Origin: Unio delphinus
Lineage: Eukaryota; Mollusca; Bivalvia; Unionida; Unionidae
Direction: 5' to 3'
Assembly (NCBI GenBank): GCA_029339505.1
Contig: JAQISU010000097.1
Location: 2,052,001 to 2,116,000 of the forward strand
DNA length: 64,000 nt
Position 1 is the first letter of the stretch; every line of letters begins with the position of its first letter. This document shows positions 52,763 to 62,928 of this stretch, piece after piece. A program made the position numbers and the translations under genes. Below the pieces are notes generated by a model. It was not told the origin of the DNA. It worked only from the letters and a program-made list of their open reading frames with translations, and made no database searches.

Positions 52763-53359
52763 TCACATCGAGTGGTCAAATTTAGTTTATCTTGCAGTGT
52801 CCAGAGTGAGGAGAATACATCAACTTCGAAGAGTTATCCTGAATGATAATGACAATGCAATAAGTAATATACGCGATGATATAATTAGAAAAAACTCTCT
52901 GGTTATAAACAACAGGATACAAACAATAAACGAGAATTTGATATTGATGCTGAATTAATAATGAGATTGAAACAACAATAGAAAAATCACTGTGCGAGTT
53001 GCAATTGTATAATGAGTTGGAGTTGGTCGGATAAAGACTTCGTGTTGGACGCCATGAGTTTTTCTCTCTTGCGAAGTGAGCTACCACTGATGGAATTTTG
53101 AAGCTATTCGTTAATAATTTTTCATGGAAACTCTCCAATAAAAAATCCTTTGAATTTTCCGGTGAAAATTCATTAGCGATTTTTCTCATTCGCAAGTGTA
53201 ACTCTTCAACGCGATATAATTCACCATTTGGTCTTACAAATTGATCAATCCTAATTCATCAGCACTACTAAGTAGCCACACTGACACAGGATCAGCTTTA
53301 CACAACGTGTGAATAGCATCAAATAATTTCCCTTCATAGGAAACAACCCTACAGAACTC
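52671..53359. pseudogene. E2 helicase (+) and polymerase (-) fragments, copy 2
   Basis: Second copy of the tail-to-tail helicase/polymerase junction described at 50461-51149. Confidence 0.6.
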
Positions 53360-54382
53360 GTTCGAGAAAACTACAAGCTTGACAGAGTCTTCAGACTGAT
53401 TTATAACAGGGACTGAAGAATTGTTTAAACCAATAGCCAAGGCAACCAAAGGGGTAATATCAGCCACTGAGCGAGCAATATACAGAGACATCCCCGAGGA
53501 AGAAAAAATGAAAAAAAAGACCTCTTCTTCCTGTACTTGAAAAAATAGCAGAAAGATTCAAACAAACAAAAAAATCTTTAAAAACACTTCCTGGTGATAT
53601 AATAGCTGCTACAAAACAACAAGAACAACTTGAACGACAACTTCAAGAAGAAGTTGAAGAAAAAGAAGAGGGCGCTATTGCAAGAAAAGAAGACGAAGAA
53701 GAACAACGAGAACAACTTGAAGAAAAAAGGGAAAGAGAGAATACATCCACCTGGAGAGATATTTACGGAAGAAGCGATAAATAAATTAAAACATTTCACG
53801 GATGATGAATTAGCTGATTTTGCTGTTAAAAATTTTGAAAAGGAAAAAAGGGAGATATATTCAAATGATGGATATGAAGAAACCATAAAAACCACTGACA
53901 CCTGGTAAAGAAAAATATATTTGGCAAAACACGGTGGATTTAGAACCTCAAAAGATAATAATAATTTTATTTCGTATTTGGATAAAGTAAAAAATAAGAA
54001 GTGGTCAATCAATATATGATCGAGACGAAGAGTTAATGATGCACAAGTTGCAACTGGTTATAGTGAGAAGGGATTTTCTAAAAATCAAAGATTTTCCCAG
54101 AAATTGCCGGCAATTTCTAGTGGAATTTCAGATAGTGGTCTTGTTCGTTGCCCTGGTAATATTCTTAGTGATATAGCACGATTAGAAGTTCTCATAGGAG
54201 GGAGAAGAGCTGGAAATAACTCGCCGGAAATAATTAATGAATCAGCTGATATCTGTATGCGGTTATTTCAAGGCGGCATTATGGATATCAAAACATATCG
54301 AAAGTTTATTGATGAGTTAGTAAAAAAATCCTACGGAATTTTACCAAAATTGGTTATTACAGTGATTAAATCACTGCATTAG
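53360..54382 (+). pseudogene. E2 gene A, copy 3 (5'-truncated)
   Basis: Third copy, begins at the same internal codon as copy 2 and matches it. Confidence 0.55.
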
Positions 54383-54423
54383 ATAAATATTCATTTAGAA
54401 AACACTAGTGTTTCTATTATAAG

Positions 54424-54972
54424 ATGATCATACACTACAACCACAATAAACCAAACAGCGTCTATGTAGTAAATTCACGATTGCCTGTTTACCAAGCGTG
54501 TTATGGTGATGGTCTCGGCAATACCATTGCAGGGTTATTTGCAAGAATGGCTCCAAAAGTGGTACCAACCTCAAAACAATTATCAATGAAAGCTATTGAT
54601 GTTATTCGTGATAAGGGTGTTAGCGCTGTTGGAGATCTTGCCGGCAAGGCGTTTTCTGCTGCTAAGGATAAACTAATGTCACTAGTTCGACGAAGAAAGA
54701 AACCGATGACTTCGTCATTGGCGTTACCATCTACACAGGTGATGCCTACAAATGTTAGCATAATAATAAATAACGCAGTAGATCAAAAATCAGCATCGTT
54801 AACGACTCCGTCGCTTGCGGCCAGCAACCAAGATAATATTACCGCAAATATGATAGCGGGAAGTGGCTTAAAACGACGACATGTAATCACCATGGACGTT
54901 AGGTTATGCAGCAACAATACACTCATCACAGGGATTAACTATCACAGATACAATTATTTGGATAATAGATAA
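54424..54972 (+). pseudogene. E2 pX/VI-like protein, copy 3
   Basis: Third identical copy with the helicase-derived tail. Confidence 0.6.
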
Positions 54973-55249
54973 TCACATCGAGTGGTCAAATTTAGTTTAT
55001 CTTGCAGTGTCCAGAGTGAGGAGAATACATCAACTTCGAAGAGTTATCCTGAATGATAATGACAATGCAATAAGTAATATACGCGATGATATAATTAGAA
55101 AAAACTCTCTGGTTATAAACAACAGGATACAAACAATAAACGAGAATTTGATATTGATGCTGAATTAATAATGAGATTGAAACAACAATAGAATAATCAC
55201 TGTGCGAGTTGCAATTGTATAATGAGTTGGAGTTGGTCGGATAAAGACT
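54881..55249 (+). pseudogene. E2 helicase motif V/VI and HNH-like fragment, copy 3
   Basis: Third copy of the helicase 3' fragment, differing from the others by one base at about 55194. It abuts polymerase DNA of opposite orientation. Confidence 0.6.
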
Positions 55250-56442
55250 TCGTGTTGGACGCCATGAGTTTTTCTCTCTTGCGAAGTGAGCTACCACTGA
55301 TGGAATTTTGAAGCTATTCGTTAATAATTTTTCATGGAAACTCTCCAATAAAAAATCCTTTGAATTTTCCGGTGAAAATTCATTAGCGATTTTTCTCATT
55401 CGCAAGTGTAACTCTTCAACGCGATATAATTCACCATTTGGTCTTACAAATTGATCAATCCTAATTCATCAGCACTACTAAGTAGCCACACTGACACAGG
55501 ATCAGCTTTACACAACGTGTGAATAGCATCAAATAATTTCCCTTCATAGGAAACAACCCTACAGAACTCCTCAGGGATATATCTTACGGTTCTATCTCGT
55601 GGAAATATTGTTACTGCAGACGTCCACGCGTGTTCATTATGATCAATAATTTCAATTGGACATCCTCTCGATTTATATTTCGATTCATATAGTATCTCAC
55701 CTGTTATCGTCGCTGCAGATATTGGGAATTTTAGTAATCGTTCCAACGTTGCCACATTTTGAAATGTTGCCACGTGCTCCTTCATTGTTAATTCCCATTC
55801 ATTTTTTTTTGCGTCTTAGATCGGTTAGTTTATTTCCTCAGGATGCATTTGTGAAGTATTCTATTACCCGTGTTGCTACACAATTCAACGTTGACGATAG
55901 TTTCATAGGAGCTAGTTTTGCAATATCGGGTTTATCATTTAACGGAAATATCCCATAAATAAATGATGTTACAGGATAAGATCTCTCGTAATGCGGTCTA
56001 TCAATTCCAGTCAAAATTCCTGGTTTGGAATCTCGACTCACAATGACAGTTTTTATATCCTTAAGAATTGGTTCAAATTTATCCCTGATAATCCATTCTC
56101 CTTCTTCTTGGATAATGAATTTAATTCTAAAAAATACCTCTGTTGGGAATTGCTTTGCAATTTACCCTTCGAGTTCCAGCCAAGATGTGAAATTATCTCA
56201 GCTGCTCTTTCGTCGTTCATGGTAGCATCAATGATGGGTACATTGACATCATCGTGGATAATTCGAAAAGTCGACCAAGTATGTGATGCTCCATCTCGGT
56301 AAAATTCATTAAAACAATTACGAATTTTACCCAATATGGTTCTATCATCTATTAGACTTTTTGGTATATCATAGACTCTATCTAGATTGAATTTAGCATT
56401 TTTCCAAGGCGTAATTTTCGATAATCTCTCGAATTTCTTCAT
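55250..56442 (-). pseudogene. E2 family-B DNA polymerase, N-terminal part
   Basis: Start at 56442 (MKKFERLSKITPWK). The reading covers WSTFRIIHDDVNVPIIDATM, a frameshift near 56150, PGILTGIDRPHYERSYPVT, another near 55790-55840, TGEILYESKYKSRGCPIEI and HAWTSAVTIFPRDRTVRY, ending at WRPTR about 55250. Palm motifs A and C are absent: the gene is cut where the tandem unit joins helicase DNA. E2 keeps only the non-catalytic N-terminus outside the array. Confidence 0.6.
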
Positions 56443-56484
56443 GCTATAATTAAAACAAGTATTTAAATAAGAAATATATGTATA
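56443..56484. promoter_or_regulatory. Divergent promoter between polymerase and zinc-finger gene (E2)
   Basis: 42 bp with AAAACAAGTATTTAAATAA and ATATATGTATA before the ATG; conserved with E1 15343-15396. Confidence 0.55.
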
Positions 56485-56822
56485 ATGAATCATTGCAAAT
56501 GGCTTGTGATTGGATCAGCGACTCTATGTAACAAATCATGTATAAATGAATTCTGTGGGTATCACATGCAAAGTTTTCGTAGAGGAAGTATGGGCCTGAA
56601 ACCATGCCTCCGATGTGGTGTAGGGGTTAGAGGAAAATCGCAGTTGTGTCTCGGTTGTGGTGGTAAACGGTATAGAGAGTTGAAGCGTTATTAAGACAAA
56701 AAGAGAATCAAAAACCCTACCTCTGACTCTGTCAACGACAAGATCATAAAAGCTCCTCAGGACTATATTGGGAGATTCTCAAGTGGTATTATAATTCAAC
56801 CAATTAATAAATTAGAGAAATA
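56485..56822 (+). pseudogene. E2 Cys-rich zinc-finger protein
   Basis: MNHCKWLVIGSATLCNKSC, CGYH, CLRCGVGVRGK and CLGCGGKRYRELKRY as in E1; then TAA at 56692-56694 in place of the E1 Tyr-Asp, followed by recognisable remnants of the tail (IKAPQDYIGRF-like, to about 56822). Confidence 0.6.
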
Positions 56823-56838
56823 AAAGTATTGTATATAA

Positions 56839-57323
56839 ATGAACCAAGAATTCCGACCACACCCTCAAACGATGAGGCTTCTCGTGATGGTATTGTTAGA
56901 CACTGCAGATTGAAGAAATCTGTTGATGTTCTGAGTAATCAAGGATATTTGAGGTTTGGTGTTGGAGGGAAGAAATATCTTAATCACCGTTTCGTGTATG
57001 AGGTGTTTAATGGATTGATCAAGGATGGTTTTGTTATTGATCACATTGATGGTATTAAGACTAATGATTCTTTGAATAATTTAGAAGCTGTTACACAACG
57101 TGAAAATACTAAACGAGGGGGGACTGGTAATTATAAATCAATTGGGAAGAGAGCTGTAAAATCAATTAATACTGAAAACGAGGAAATAATATTTCCGTCT
57201 ATAAATGAGGCCGGTAGGTATTTTGATATTTGTATTCCCTCAGTACGATTTGTTGAAGAAGGAGTACAAAATTCGGCGATTTGCAGAAAAAATGGACAAA
57301 AAATTCGATTTATTTACATCTAA
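56839..57323 (+). pseudogene. E2 HNH endonuclease with NUMOD1-like C-terminus
   Basis: The native-looking start is ATG 56839 (MNQEFRPHPQ) after TATATAA; a frameshift within 15 codons moves reading to the frame that runs open to 57323. It has NDEASRDGIVRHCRLKK, KKYLNHRFVYEVFNG, FVIDHIDGIKTNDSLNNLEA (HNH core) and a C-terminal FPSINEAGRYFDICIPSVRF that resembles the NUMOD1/IENR helix-turn-helix repeats used by homing endonucleases for DNA contact. In the frame of the long ORF a start at 56829 gives 164 residues. More complete at the C-terminus than the E1 copy. Confidence 0.7.
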
Positions 57324-57757
57324 CTATGTATTTTGAATGGCATTAGCGGAGATAACTCGTTTAGGTATATCGGCGTGTGACAAGTAACCAATGATGGAGT
57401 TACGTTATCACGTGATTGTAATGGCACAGACGATTTAATTATCTGTTTTGTTAAAAAGTATTTACAAAAAGTTATATTTTTTAAATTCTGTTTCAATGAA
57501 TTGATAAATAGTAATGCTTTGTACAATGCATTGACTGGAGTAAAATACTCATTCTTTCTTTTTTTTCCCAACGCGTGCGTTCCAGGTGAGTAATTATAGC
57601 ATATATATCTTAAAAACTCTTATTATCGTAGACGTGAATCGTAGTCTAATGCAAGCGTGGTTAGCTTTGGAAACTCAATACGCTGACATTTACGGTTCGC
57701 GCCTCATAGCGGGCAAATGCCTTGTGATAACGATGTGATGGTTTTTTTTCTATTAAT
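57324..57757. other. No gene seen
   Basis: AT-rich DNA between E2 and E3. Confidence 0.5.
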
Positions 57758-57936
57758 TGGGGGGGGGGGGAGGAGACCCCTCTGTGTCGAAATTCGAGTT
57801 ACGAACTAAAATGCAGTCATGTTATCATCCGCGGTAACATGGTTGGTTTTTACCAACTGTGCAACCATGGATTTGATTTTATGGTTGCGTTTTAGTTCGG
57901 TTGAATGTAGACCTGCCCCCCCCCCCCCCCGTCATC
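57758..57936. mobile_element. Inverted-repeat element flanked by G and C tracts
   Basis: 12 Gs at the left and 16 Cs at the right bracket about 140 bp in which CGAACTAAAATGCAGTCAT faces CGAACTAAAACGCAACCAT inverted, with an inner CATGGTTG/CAACCATG hairpin. A foldback MITE. Confidence 0.6.
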
Positions 57937-57944
57937 TGTTCATT

Positions 57945-58110
57945 CATCAATTGATACAATTCGCCAAAGGACTAGATAATTGGAATTGTATACCATTGAC
58001 GTCATCCATTCATTAATTGTTGTGTGCTGTCTATTACAATTCGCCATAGGACTAGATAATGGAAATTGTTGTGCTGTCTACGGTGATGTGTAACCTCTTG
58101 GCGCCATTTG
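57945..58110. repeat. Two-copy tandem repeat with internal dyad
   Basis: ACAATTCGCCAAAGGACTAG followed by ATAATTGGAATTGT appears twice, about 90 bp apart; the outer ACAATT/AATTGT pair is inverted. Confidence 0.65.
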
Positions 58111-58278
58111 ATTTATAAATGCACCAAAGGGGTTCCAATGGGTTTGTGCTGTCCTTAATTAAGTATACTCGTAACCCCTATAAACCCCCAACGAAACGGG
58201 GTATTGTCTAAAAAAACGGGTCAAAATCGACCCATAATTTTTTGATCTTTTTTTAATTAAAAGTATGTAATTATAATA

Positions 58279-58638
58279 ATGAATTCTGAAAATATTAACC
58301 GTATTATAAACGAAATATCGAATTTGAAAAATCAAACAATTCAACTATCGGAGGGTTTGGATTCTGATAAAATTTTGTCCGACTTTGAACACATAAATTT
58401 TGCAGAAATGAATAATGAATACACGCTTTCGAAAAAATATTCTTTTATAAAGCGTATACAGAATTCAATTCGTCAGAGTTTAGTTTATTGTGACGATGTA
58501 AGCGTGTTTGTACCATTATGTAGTATCGTAGAAAGGGTACGGAGTGATTTGGGACGAGAATATGAACTTAAAAAGCTAATTAATTCCCGGGTTAAGGATT
58601 TAAAAAATCTAATGGAACAAACTGAGAATACCCTTTAG
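58279..58638 (+). CDS. Hypothetical E3 protein, helical
   Basis: 119-residue open frame, MNSENINRIINEISNLKNQ start, preceded by ATTATAATA. Predicted all-helical, with Asn/Lys-rich ends and a middle QNSIRQSLVYCDDVSVF. No homologue in E1, E2 or E4 within the window and no recognised family. Open frame, start context and position at the left side of E3 suggest a real gene, but this is weak evidence. Confidence 0.4.
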   Translation: MNSENINRIINEISNLKNQTIQLSEGLDSDKILSDFEHINFAEMNNEYTLSKKYSFIKRIQNSIRQSLVYCDDVSVFVPLCSIVERVRSDLGREYELKKLINSRVKDLKNLMEQTENTL

Positions 58639-58807
58639 AGAGCCTCTCTCTTGTATAACAGTACAGGTAACGCGGTGAATGCGCCAATTCATATAGGTAT
58701 CTAGGTGGGTTTAGTCAAACAATAGCGGTGAAATTCTATACTATGAATGAGATACCTAAGAATTGTAGATAAAGTAAATATTTTTTTTATTTATTATTGA
58801 AATATAG

Positions 58808-58898
58808 TTTTTTCACTGATTTGGATAGTTTTTTTGACTGATTTGGATAGTTTTTTCACTGATTTGGATAGTTTTTTGACTGATTTAGATAGTTTTTT
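58808..58898. repeat. ~20-bp tandem repeat (TTTTTTCACTGATTTGGATAG)
   Basis: Four to five units of TTTTTCACTGATTTGGATAG. Related CACTGATTT units occur at 60847-60928, also in E3. Confidence 0.85.
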
Positions 58899-59160
58899 TG
58901 AGGCTAAAAACAACAGGAATTCATTCAGAGAAAAAATATTTTTCATGTTGAAATTGCAAAGGAATTTCCATTTGTCAATAAAATCATACAGATTTCAACG
59001 GATTTTCACCAAAAATGGCTAAAGAAATGACTAAAACGCATAAAAAAATCAGTCGGTGAAAACCCAAGGAATTAATTTAGAGAAAATCGATTTTGAAATT
59101 GCTTTGAAAATCTTCGATTGTAAATTGCAAGCAATTTAACAATAGCGCTTGTTTTAAATA

Positions 59161-60272
59161 ATGACCAATAAAGCATTAACCACGAGATCAGCAAGAGAAA
59201 GATTGAATGCTATTAAAAAGTTTATTTCAATTCGTGACTCGCTACGTGAAAAATTACAGCAGCGACAACTCCTCCAAACCGATTTTTCGTTAGGGTCAGA
59301 GGAGTTATTTAGGCCGATAATTATCGCCACCGAGGGTGTAAAATCAGTCACTGAACGAGCTGTATACGGAGATATCCCTAAGGAGGGGAAGAGAACAGAG
59401 AGAACTCTTCTTGGTGAACTTGAAAATATAGCAATGGAAACTGAACAAACGAAACAAGCTGTACAAAATCTGGAAATACAACAAGGTGATATTGATGTTA
59501 GTGAAAAATCCTACGGATTTTCACCACCTGAATCAAAAAGAACAGTAAAGGGTTTACACGCGAGATTTAACGAGGAGGGGTTAGCAGCAGTTGATAAGAC
59601 TGATCCAGCAGAATTTCCTGCGCTTGTATTTGAGACTTATGAAAACAGAAAAAAAATGCTGAAACCAGGGCAACAGGGATATATTAAAAGTATACAACAT
59701 TGGGCTGATGTGTTCTACAAAATCAAAACTAACAAAAGTCAAATTGATAAAAATAATACATCATACATTGAATATCTCAATGTGGTGAGTGAAGTTTATA
59801 ATCAATATGAAGAACTAAAACAATAACAAAAACCGCAAAAAAATGCAACGGCGGCAACAACCTTCAAAGAAAATATCTTTCTCACCTAAAAATAAGGAAG
59901 AACCTCTACAACAACCATTATATATACCATCTAATCGAGATGAAGATGATGAAAAAATATCTTCAGGATTTAGAAACACAGGGTGCAACTGGTAAGGGAT
60001 TAGGAGATTCCAGTGGGGTATCAGGTAGTGGTCGAAACGTCGAGACGTTTCACAGTTGTCCTGGTAATATTCTCGGTGATATATCACGGTTACAAGTACT
60101 CGTAGGGGGAAACGGGCTGGAAATAACTCACCGGAAGTAATTAATGAAGCTGCTGATATCTGCAGGAGGTTATTTCAAGGTGGTATCATGGATATTACAA
60201 CGTATCGAGATTTCATTGACGATTTAGCGGAAATGGAAAATCGAAGATTTCACCATGGTTATCATAGTGATT
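59161..60272 (+). pseudogene. E3 gene A
   Basis: Longest copy of gene A. ATG 59161 (after TTTTAAATA) gives 221 open codons: LTTRSARERLNAIKKFISIR, EELFRPIIIATEGVKSVTER, a Gln/Glu coiled coil, KRTVKGLHARFNEEG and a C-terminal YIEYLNVVSEVYNQYEELK. After the stop at 59824, reading resumes at ATG 59843 (MQRRQQPSKKISF), shifts near 59970 to TGATGKGLGD, then HSCPGNILGDISRLQVLVGG, and shifts again near 60110 to AGNNSPEVINEAADICRRLF. The intact ancestor may have been one protein of about 370 residues or two consecutive genes. Function unknown. Confidence 0.55.
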
Positions 60273-60310
60273 AATTGTTCTACAATTCAACACCAGTATT
60301 TTTTATAAGA

Positions 60311-60931
60311 ATGATCATACACTACAACCATGATAAACCAACTAACATGTATGTGGTAAACTCACGATTGCCAGAATACCGAACATACTATGGAGATGGT
60401 CTCGGTGATTCCATTGCGGGATTATTTGCAAGAATGGCTCCAAAAGTGGCTCCGATAGCAAAACAACTATCAATGAAAGCCATTGATGTTATCAGAGATA
60501 AGGGTATTAATTTCGTTGGTGATCTTGCCGGGAAGGCATTTTTGGCCGCGAAAGATAAGCTACCAGCGTTAGTTCGACAGAGAAAATCCAAAAGATTTTC
60601 TAAACCAGGAATGACTCTGTCATTACCGTTACTGTCTACGGCAGTGATGCCTGCAAGTGTTAGTAAAATAATAAATAACGCAGTAGATGAAAAACTAGAG
60701 TCATTGATGACTAACGCCCAAGATAACATAACCGCAAATATGATAGCGGGAAGTGGTTTAAACAAACGTCAACGACGAAAATTGCAAAGCAGAACTGATA
60801 AATTATTGAATAAAAAAATAATTATTATAATAAATTTTATTCTGTATTTTTCACTGATTTTTGTTAATTTTTGGGTGTTTTTTGATGATTTTTCACTGAT
60901 TTCTGGTGGTTTTTCACTGATTTCTGACTAG
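60311..60931 (+). CDS. E3 pX/VI-like minor capsid protein with repeat-derived tail
   Basis: Start chosen at MIIHYNHDKP (60311), conserved in all copies and preceded by TTTTATAAGA; the longer frame from 60275 is not conserved. GLFARMAPKVAPIAKQLSM, KSKRFSKPG, VSKIINNAVDEKLESL, NMIAGSGLNKRQRRKL. The final ~40 residues (IIIIINFILYFSLIFVNFW on) are translated from a CACTGATTT minisatellite and form a hydrophobic tail absent elsewhere, so the native stop has probably been lost. Confidence 0.65.
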   Translation: MIIHYNHDKPTNMYVVNSRLPEYRTYYGDGLGDSIAGLFARMAPKVAPIAKQLSMKAIDVIRDKGINFVGDLAGKAFLAAKDKLPALVRQRKSKRFSKPGMTLSLPLLSTAVMPASVSKIINNAVDEKLESLMTNAQDNITANMIAGSGLNKRQRRKLQSRTDKLLNKKIIIIINFILYFSLIFVNFWVFFDDFSLISGGFSLISD

Positions 60932-61046
60932 TAAAGTAGTCGATTTTCAATGTTAATTTCTATAGGAAAAAGCATTGGGAAAAGCTCTTAGTGTCTGTTT
61001 TAATAATTTTCGCCTACAATTTAGACCTGCGGTTATATAATAAAAA

Positions 61047-62075
61047 ATGTTCAAACGGGTACCTGATAGCGCATTTGATATGGATGCCCCAGTACTTAAA
61101 GATGATTCTGTACGTGATTATCAATTTTATTCTTATCACGCAGTGCAACCTGATCTTAGATCACGAATTGAACTTCAAGTTCATGATACCAGTAAATACT
61201 TTCTACCATGTGAAGCCTTTATCGAAATCAAAGGTGAACTTCTACAAGCAGATGATACACCATACGCAGATAACCCAACTATCCGAGTTGGTTTTGTCAA
61301 TAATGGTATCATGGCGTTATTTGAAAGTGCAAGATATCTCATTGATGGAAGAGAGATTGAATCTCTTGAACGCGAGGTTGATATTGCCACGGGGGTGATC
61401 GGGTTAGCAAGATATTCTGATGACTATACTAGATCGGCTGGTCCGTCTATGATGTTCGTGAAGGATATTACTGATAACGCCGAACACATCTAGTATTCAA
61501 GAGTAAAAGCAACACTAACTACTGCAGTTGATCGAGCACCAGCCGGGTATGTAAGACCACCTGGTACATTTGATGTAATAGATGTTATTCCCGGTTACAA
61601 CCTAGGATTTGCAAGGCGAGTAGCAACGTTGCAGGGACAACGTCGACGATTTTCATGTGCTATTCCACTGCATCATATATTTGGATTTTGTAGAAACGTT
61701 AGAAAAGTTATTTATGGAGCAAAGCATACGGTAGCACTAGTACGAAAGGGTACTGACTATAATGCAATCTGGCGCGATGCTGGCGTTGCCGCCGGTAATG
61801 TCGTTTTATCAAAACTATCACTGTGGATGCCAGTGTTGACTCCGTCATTGATAACAGAATCGCGGTTACTATCATTTATGGATCAAGGAGGAAAGTCATT
61901 GTTGAGTTGGTTATCAGTGTCCACAGATACCATGGATTCTAATATCGACGGTATATTAACATGGTCTCTAGCATCAAAACAAGGTATTTCAGCTCCACGT
62001 CATATATTTATTGCGTTTCAGAATACTGCGCGATTAAAAAATCAAGAACGTTCCCATATGATATTTGATAGCAGT
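61047..62075 (+). pseudogene. E3 double-jelly-roll-type major capsid protein, 3'-truncated
   Basis: ATG 61047 after TTATATAATAAAAA. N-terminus MFKRVPDSAFDMDAPVLKDD, then IELQVHDTSKYFLPCEAF, VGFVNNGIMALFESARYLID, SAGPSMMF; a single in-frame TAG at 61491-61493; then APAGYVRPPGTFDVID, CAIPLHHIFGFCRNVRK, LSLWMPVLTPS and SAPRHIFIAFQNTAR. Homology with E1 stops after HMIFD at about 62075, where a tandem repeat begins; the last ~130 residues are gone. This copy supplies the capsid N-terminus that E1 lost. Confidence 0.75.
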
Positions 62076-62079
62076 ATAT

Positions 62080-62345
62080 GGGGGCACCGTAGCCTCAATG
62101 GAAAATCCAGTCAAAAACAGCTTGGGCTAATATAGCCTCAAGATTTATAGCCTCAAGGGAAAATCCAGTCAAAAACAGCTTGGGGCACTATAGCCTCAAA
62201 ACAGCTTGGGGCACTATAGCCTCAAGGGAAATGGAACAGGGTGGGTCTATCTAGCCTCGAGGGAAATTGAACATAGTGGGTCTATCTAGCCTCAAGGGAA
62301 ATTGAACATAGTGGGTCTATATAGCCTCAAGGGAAATATAACATG
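62080..62345. repeat. Tandem repeat at the E3 truncation point
   Basis: Units with TAGCCTCAAGGGAAATTGAA and CATAGTGGGTCTATC (about 35 bp) preceded by longer units containing CAGTCAAAAACAGCTTGGGG. Confidence 0.85.
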
Positions 62346-62433
62346 GGGAATATGATGGGTATAGGGGACTGTAGAGGGACAAGGGAAAAAAAGGGTGGCA
62401 ATGAAAGCTACTATCTTTTCGAGACTTATGAGT

Positions 62434-62449
62434 GGCCCTGAAAAGGGCC
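62434..62449 (-). terminator. Histone-type 3' stem-loop of the minus-strand gene
   Basis: Minus strand: GGCCCT-TTTC-AGGGCC, a 6-bp stem and 4-nt loop followed by ACTCA, then purine-rich CGAAAAGATAG resembling a histone downstream element. It starts 27 nt after the stop codon at 62477. Matches the replication-dependent histone mRNA consensus. Confidence 0.8.
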
Positions 62450-62476
62450 GTTATGTGTAATGTTAACGTTGTCTTG

Positions 62477-62710
62477 TTAACACAGAGGACATCTCACAGA
62501 TCTTCTTCTCTTCCTTAAACTTCTCCTTACTGTGGGTCCATAGAAGAGAACTCTCTTCAAGCAACCTTGTCTTTCCACGTAGACCCTTCTCTTCCAAAAG
62601 GCTGTCTCCGTCATATGAATGACACTCCATGATGATCTGACATACATGGGTATGTCAGTCCTAAACAGCATACTTGACACAAGGGTTGACGATTCAACGT
62701 TAGTCCACAT
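62477..62710 (-). CDS. Unrecognised 77-residue protein with histone-type mRNA end
   Basis: MWTNVESSTLVSSMLFRTD start; the C-terminal third is strongly basic (VRRSLRKRRRSVRCPLC) and ends with CPLC. Not a core or linker histone by sequence. A TATA box (TATAAATA, minus strand, 62753-62760) lies 43 bp upstream of the ATG and a histone-type stem-loop lies 27 nt after the stop, so promoter, leader and 3' end have the geometry of a replication-dependent histone gene. The basic tail could bind nucleic acid. Confidence 0.55.
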   Translation of the reverse strand: MWTNVESSTLVSSMLFRTDIPMYVRSSWSVIHMTETAFWKRRVYVERQGCLKRVLFYGPTVRRSLRKRRRSVRCPLC

Positions 62711-62928
62711 CTTGTGATGAGAACAGGTGAAGTGAATACCGTGTACTGCGGTTATTTATAGGGGAAGAGCGGATCGAAACGGATTGAGTGTATCGGCCAA
62801 TCCAAACGTGCGTTACAAAAGTCAGTCACAACCATCCAATCGAAAGAGAGCAGTCTGTGACGTCACCTTTTCTATATAGAGACACTAACGCCTGTGCGCA
62901 GTCAATCGATTCGAGAGAGTTGTCAATC
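62711..62928. promoter_or_regulatory. Bidirectional histone-like promoter
   Basis: TATAAATA for the minus gene at 62753-62760; TATATA for the plus gene at 62873-62878; CCAAT boxes at 62797-62801 and 62836-62840; a palindromic CRE TGACGTCA at 62858-62865. The 218-bp spacing between start codons and this set of elements resemble divergent H2A-H2B promoters. Confidence 0.7.

Larger units (their letters stand above)
48940..55569. repeat. 2,210-bp tandem triplication inside E2
   Basis: Three consecutive units, 48940-51149, 51150-53359 and 53360-55569, almost identical (one-base differences at about 49126, 49629, 49793 and 49998 separate unit 1; one at about 55194 marks unit 3). Each unit runs from inside gene A through the pX-like gene, a helicase 3' fragment (+) and a polymerase fragment (-). 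The unit junctions read CAGAACTC|GTTCGAGAAAAC. Confidence 0.95.
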
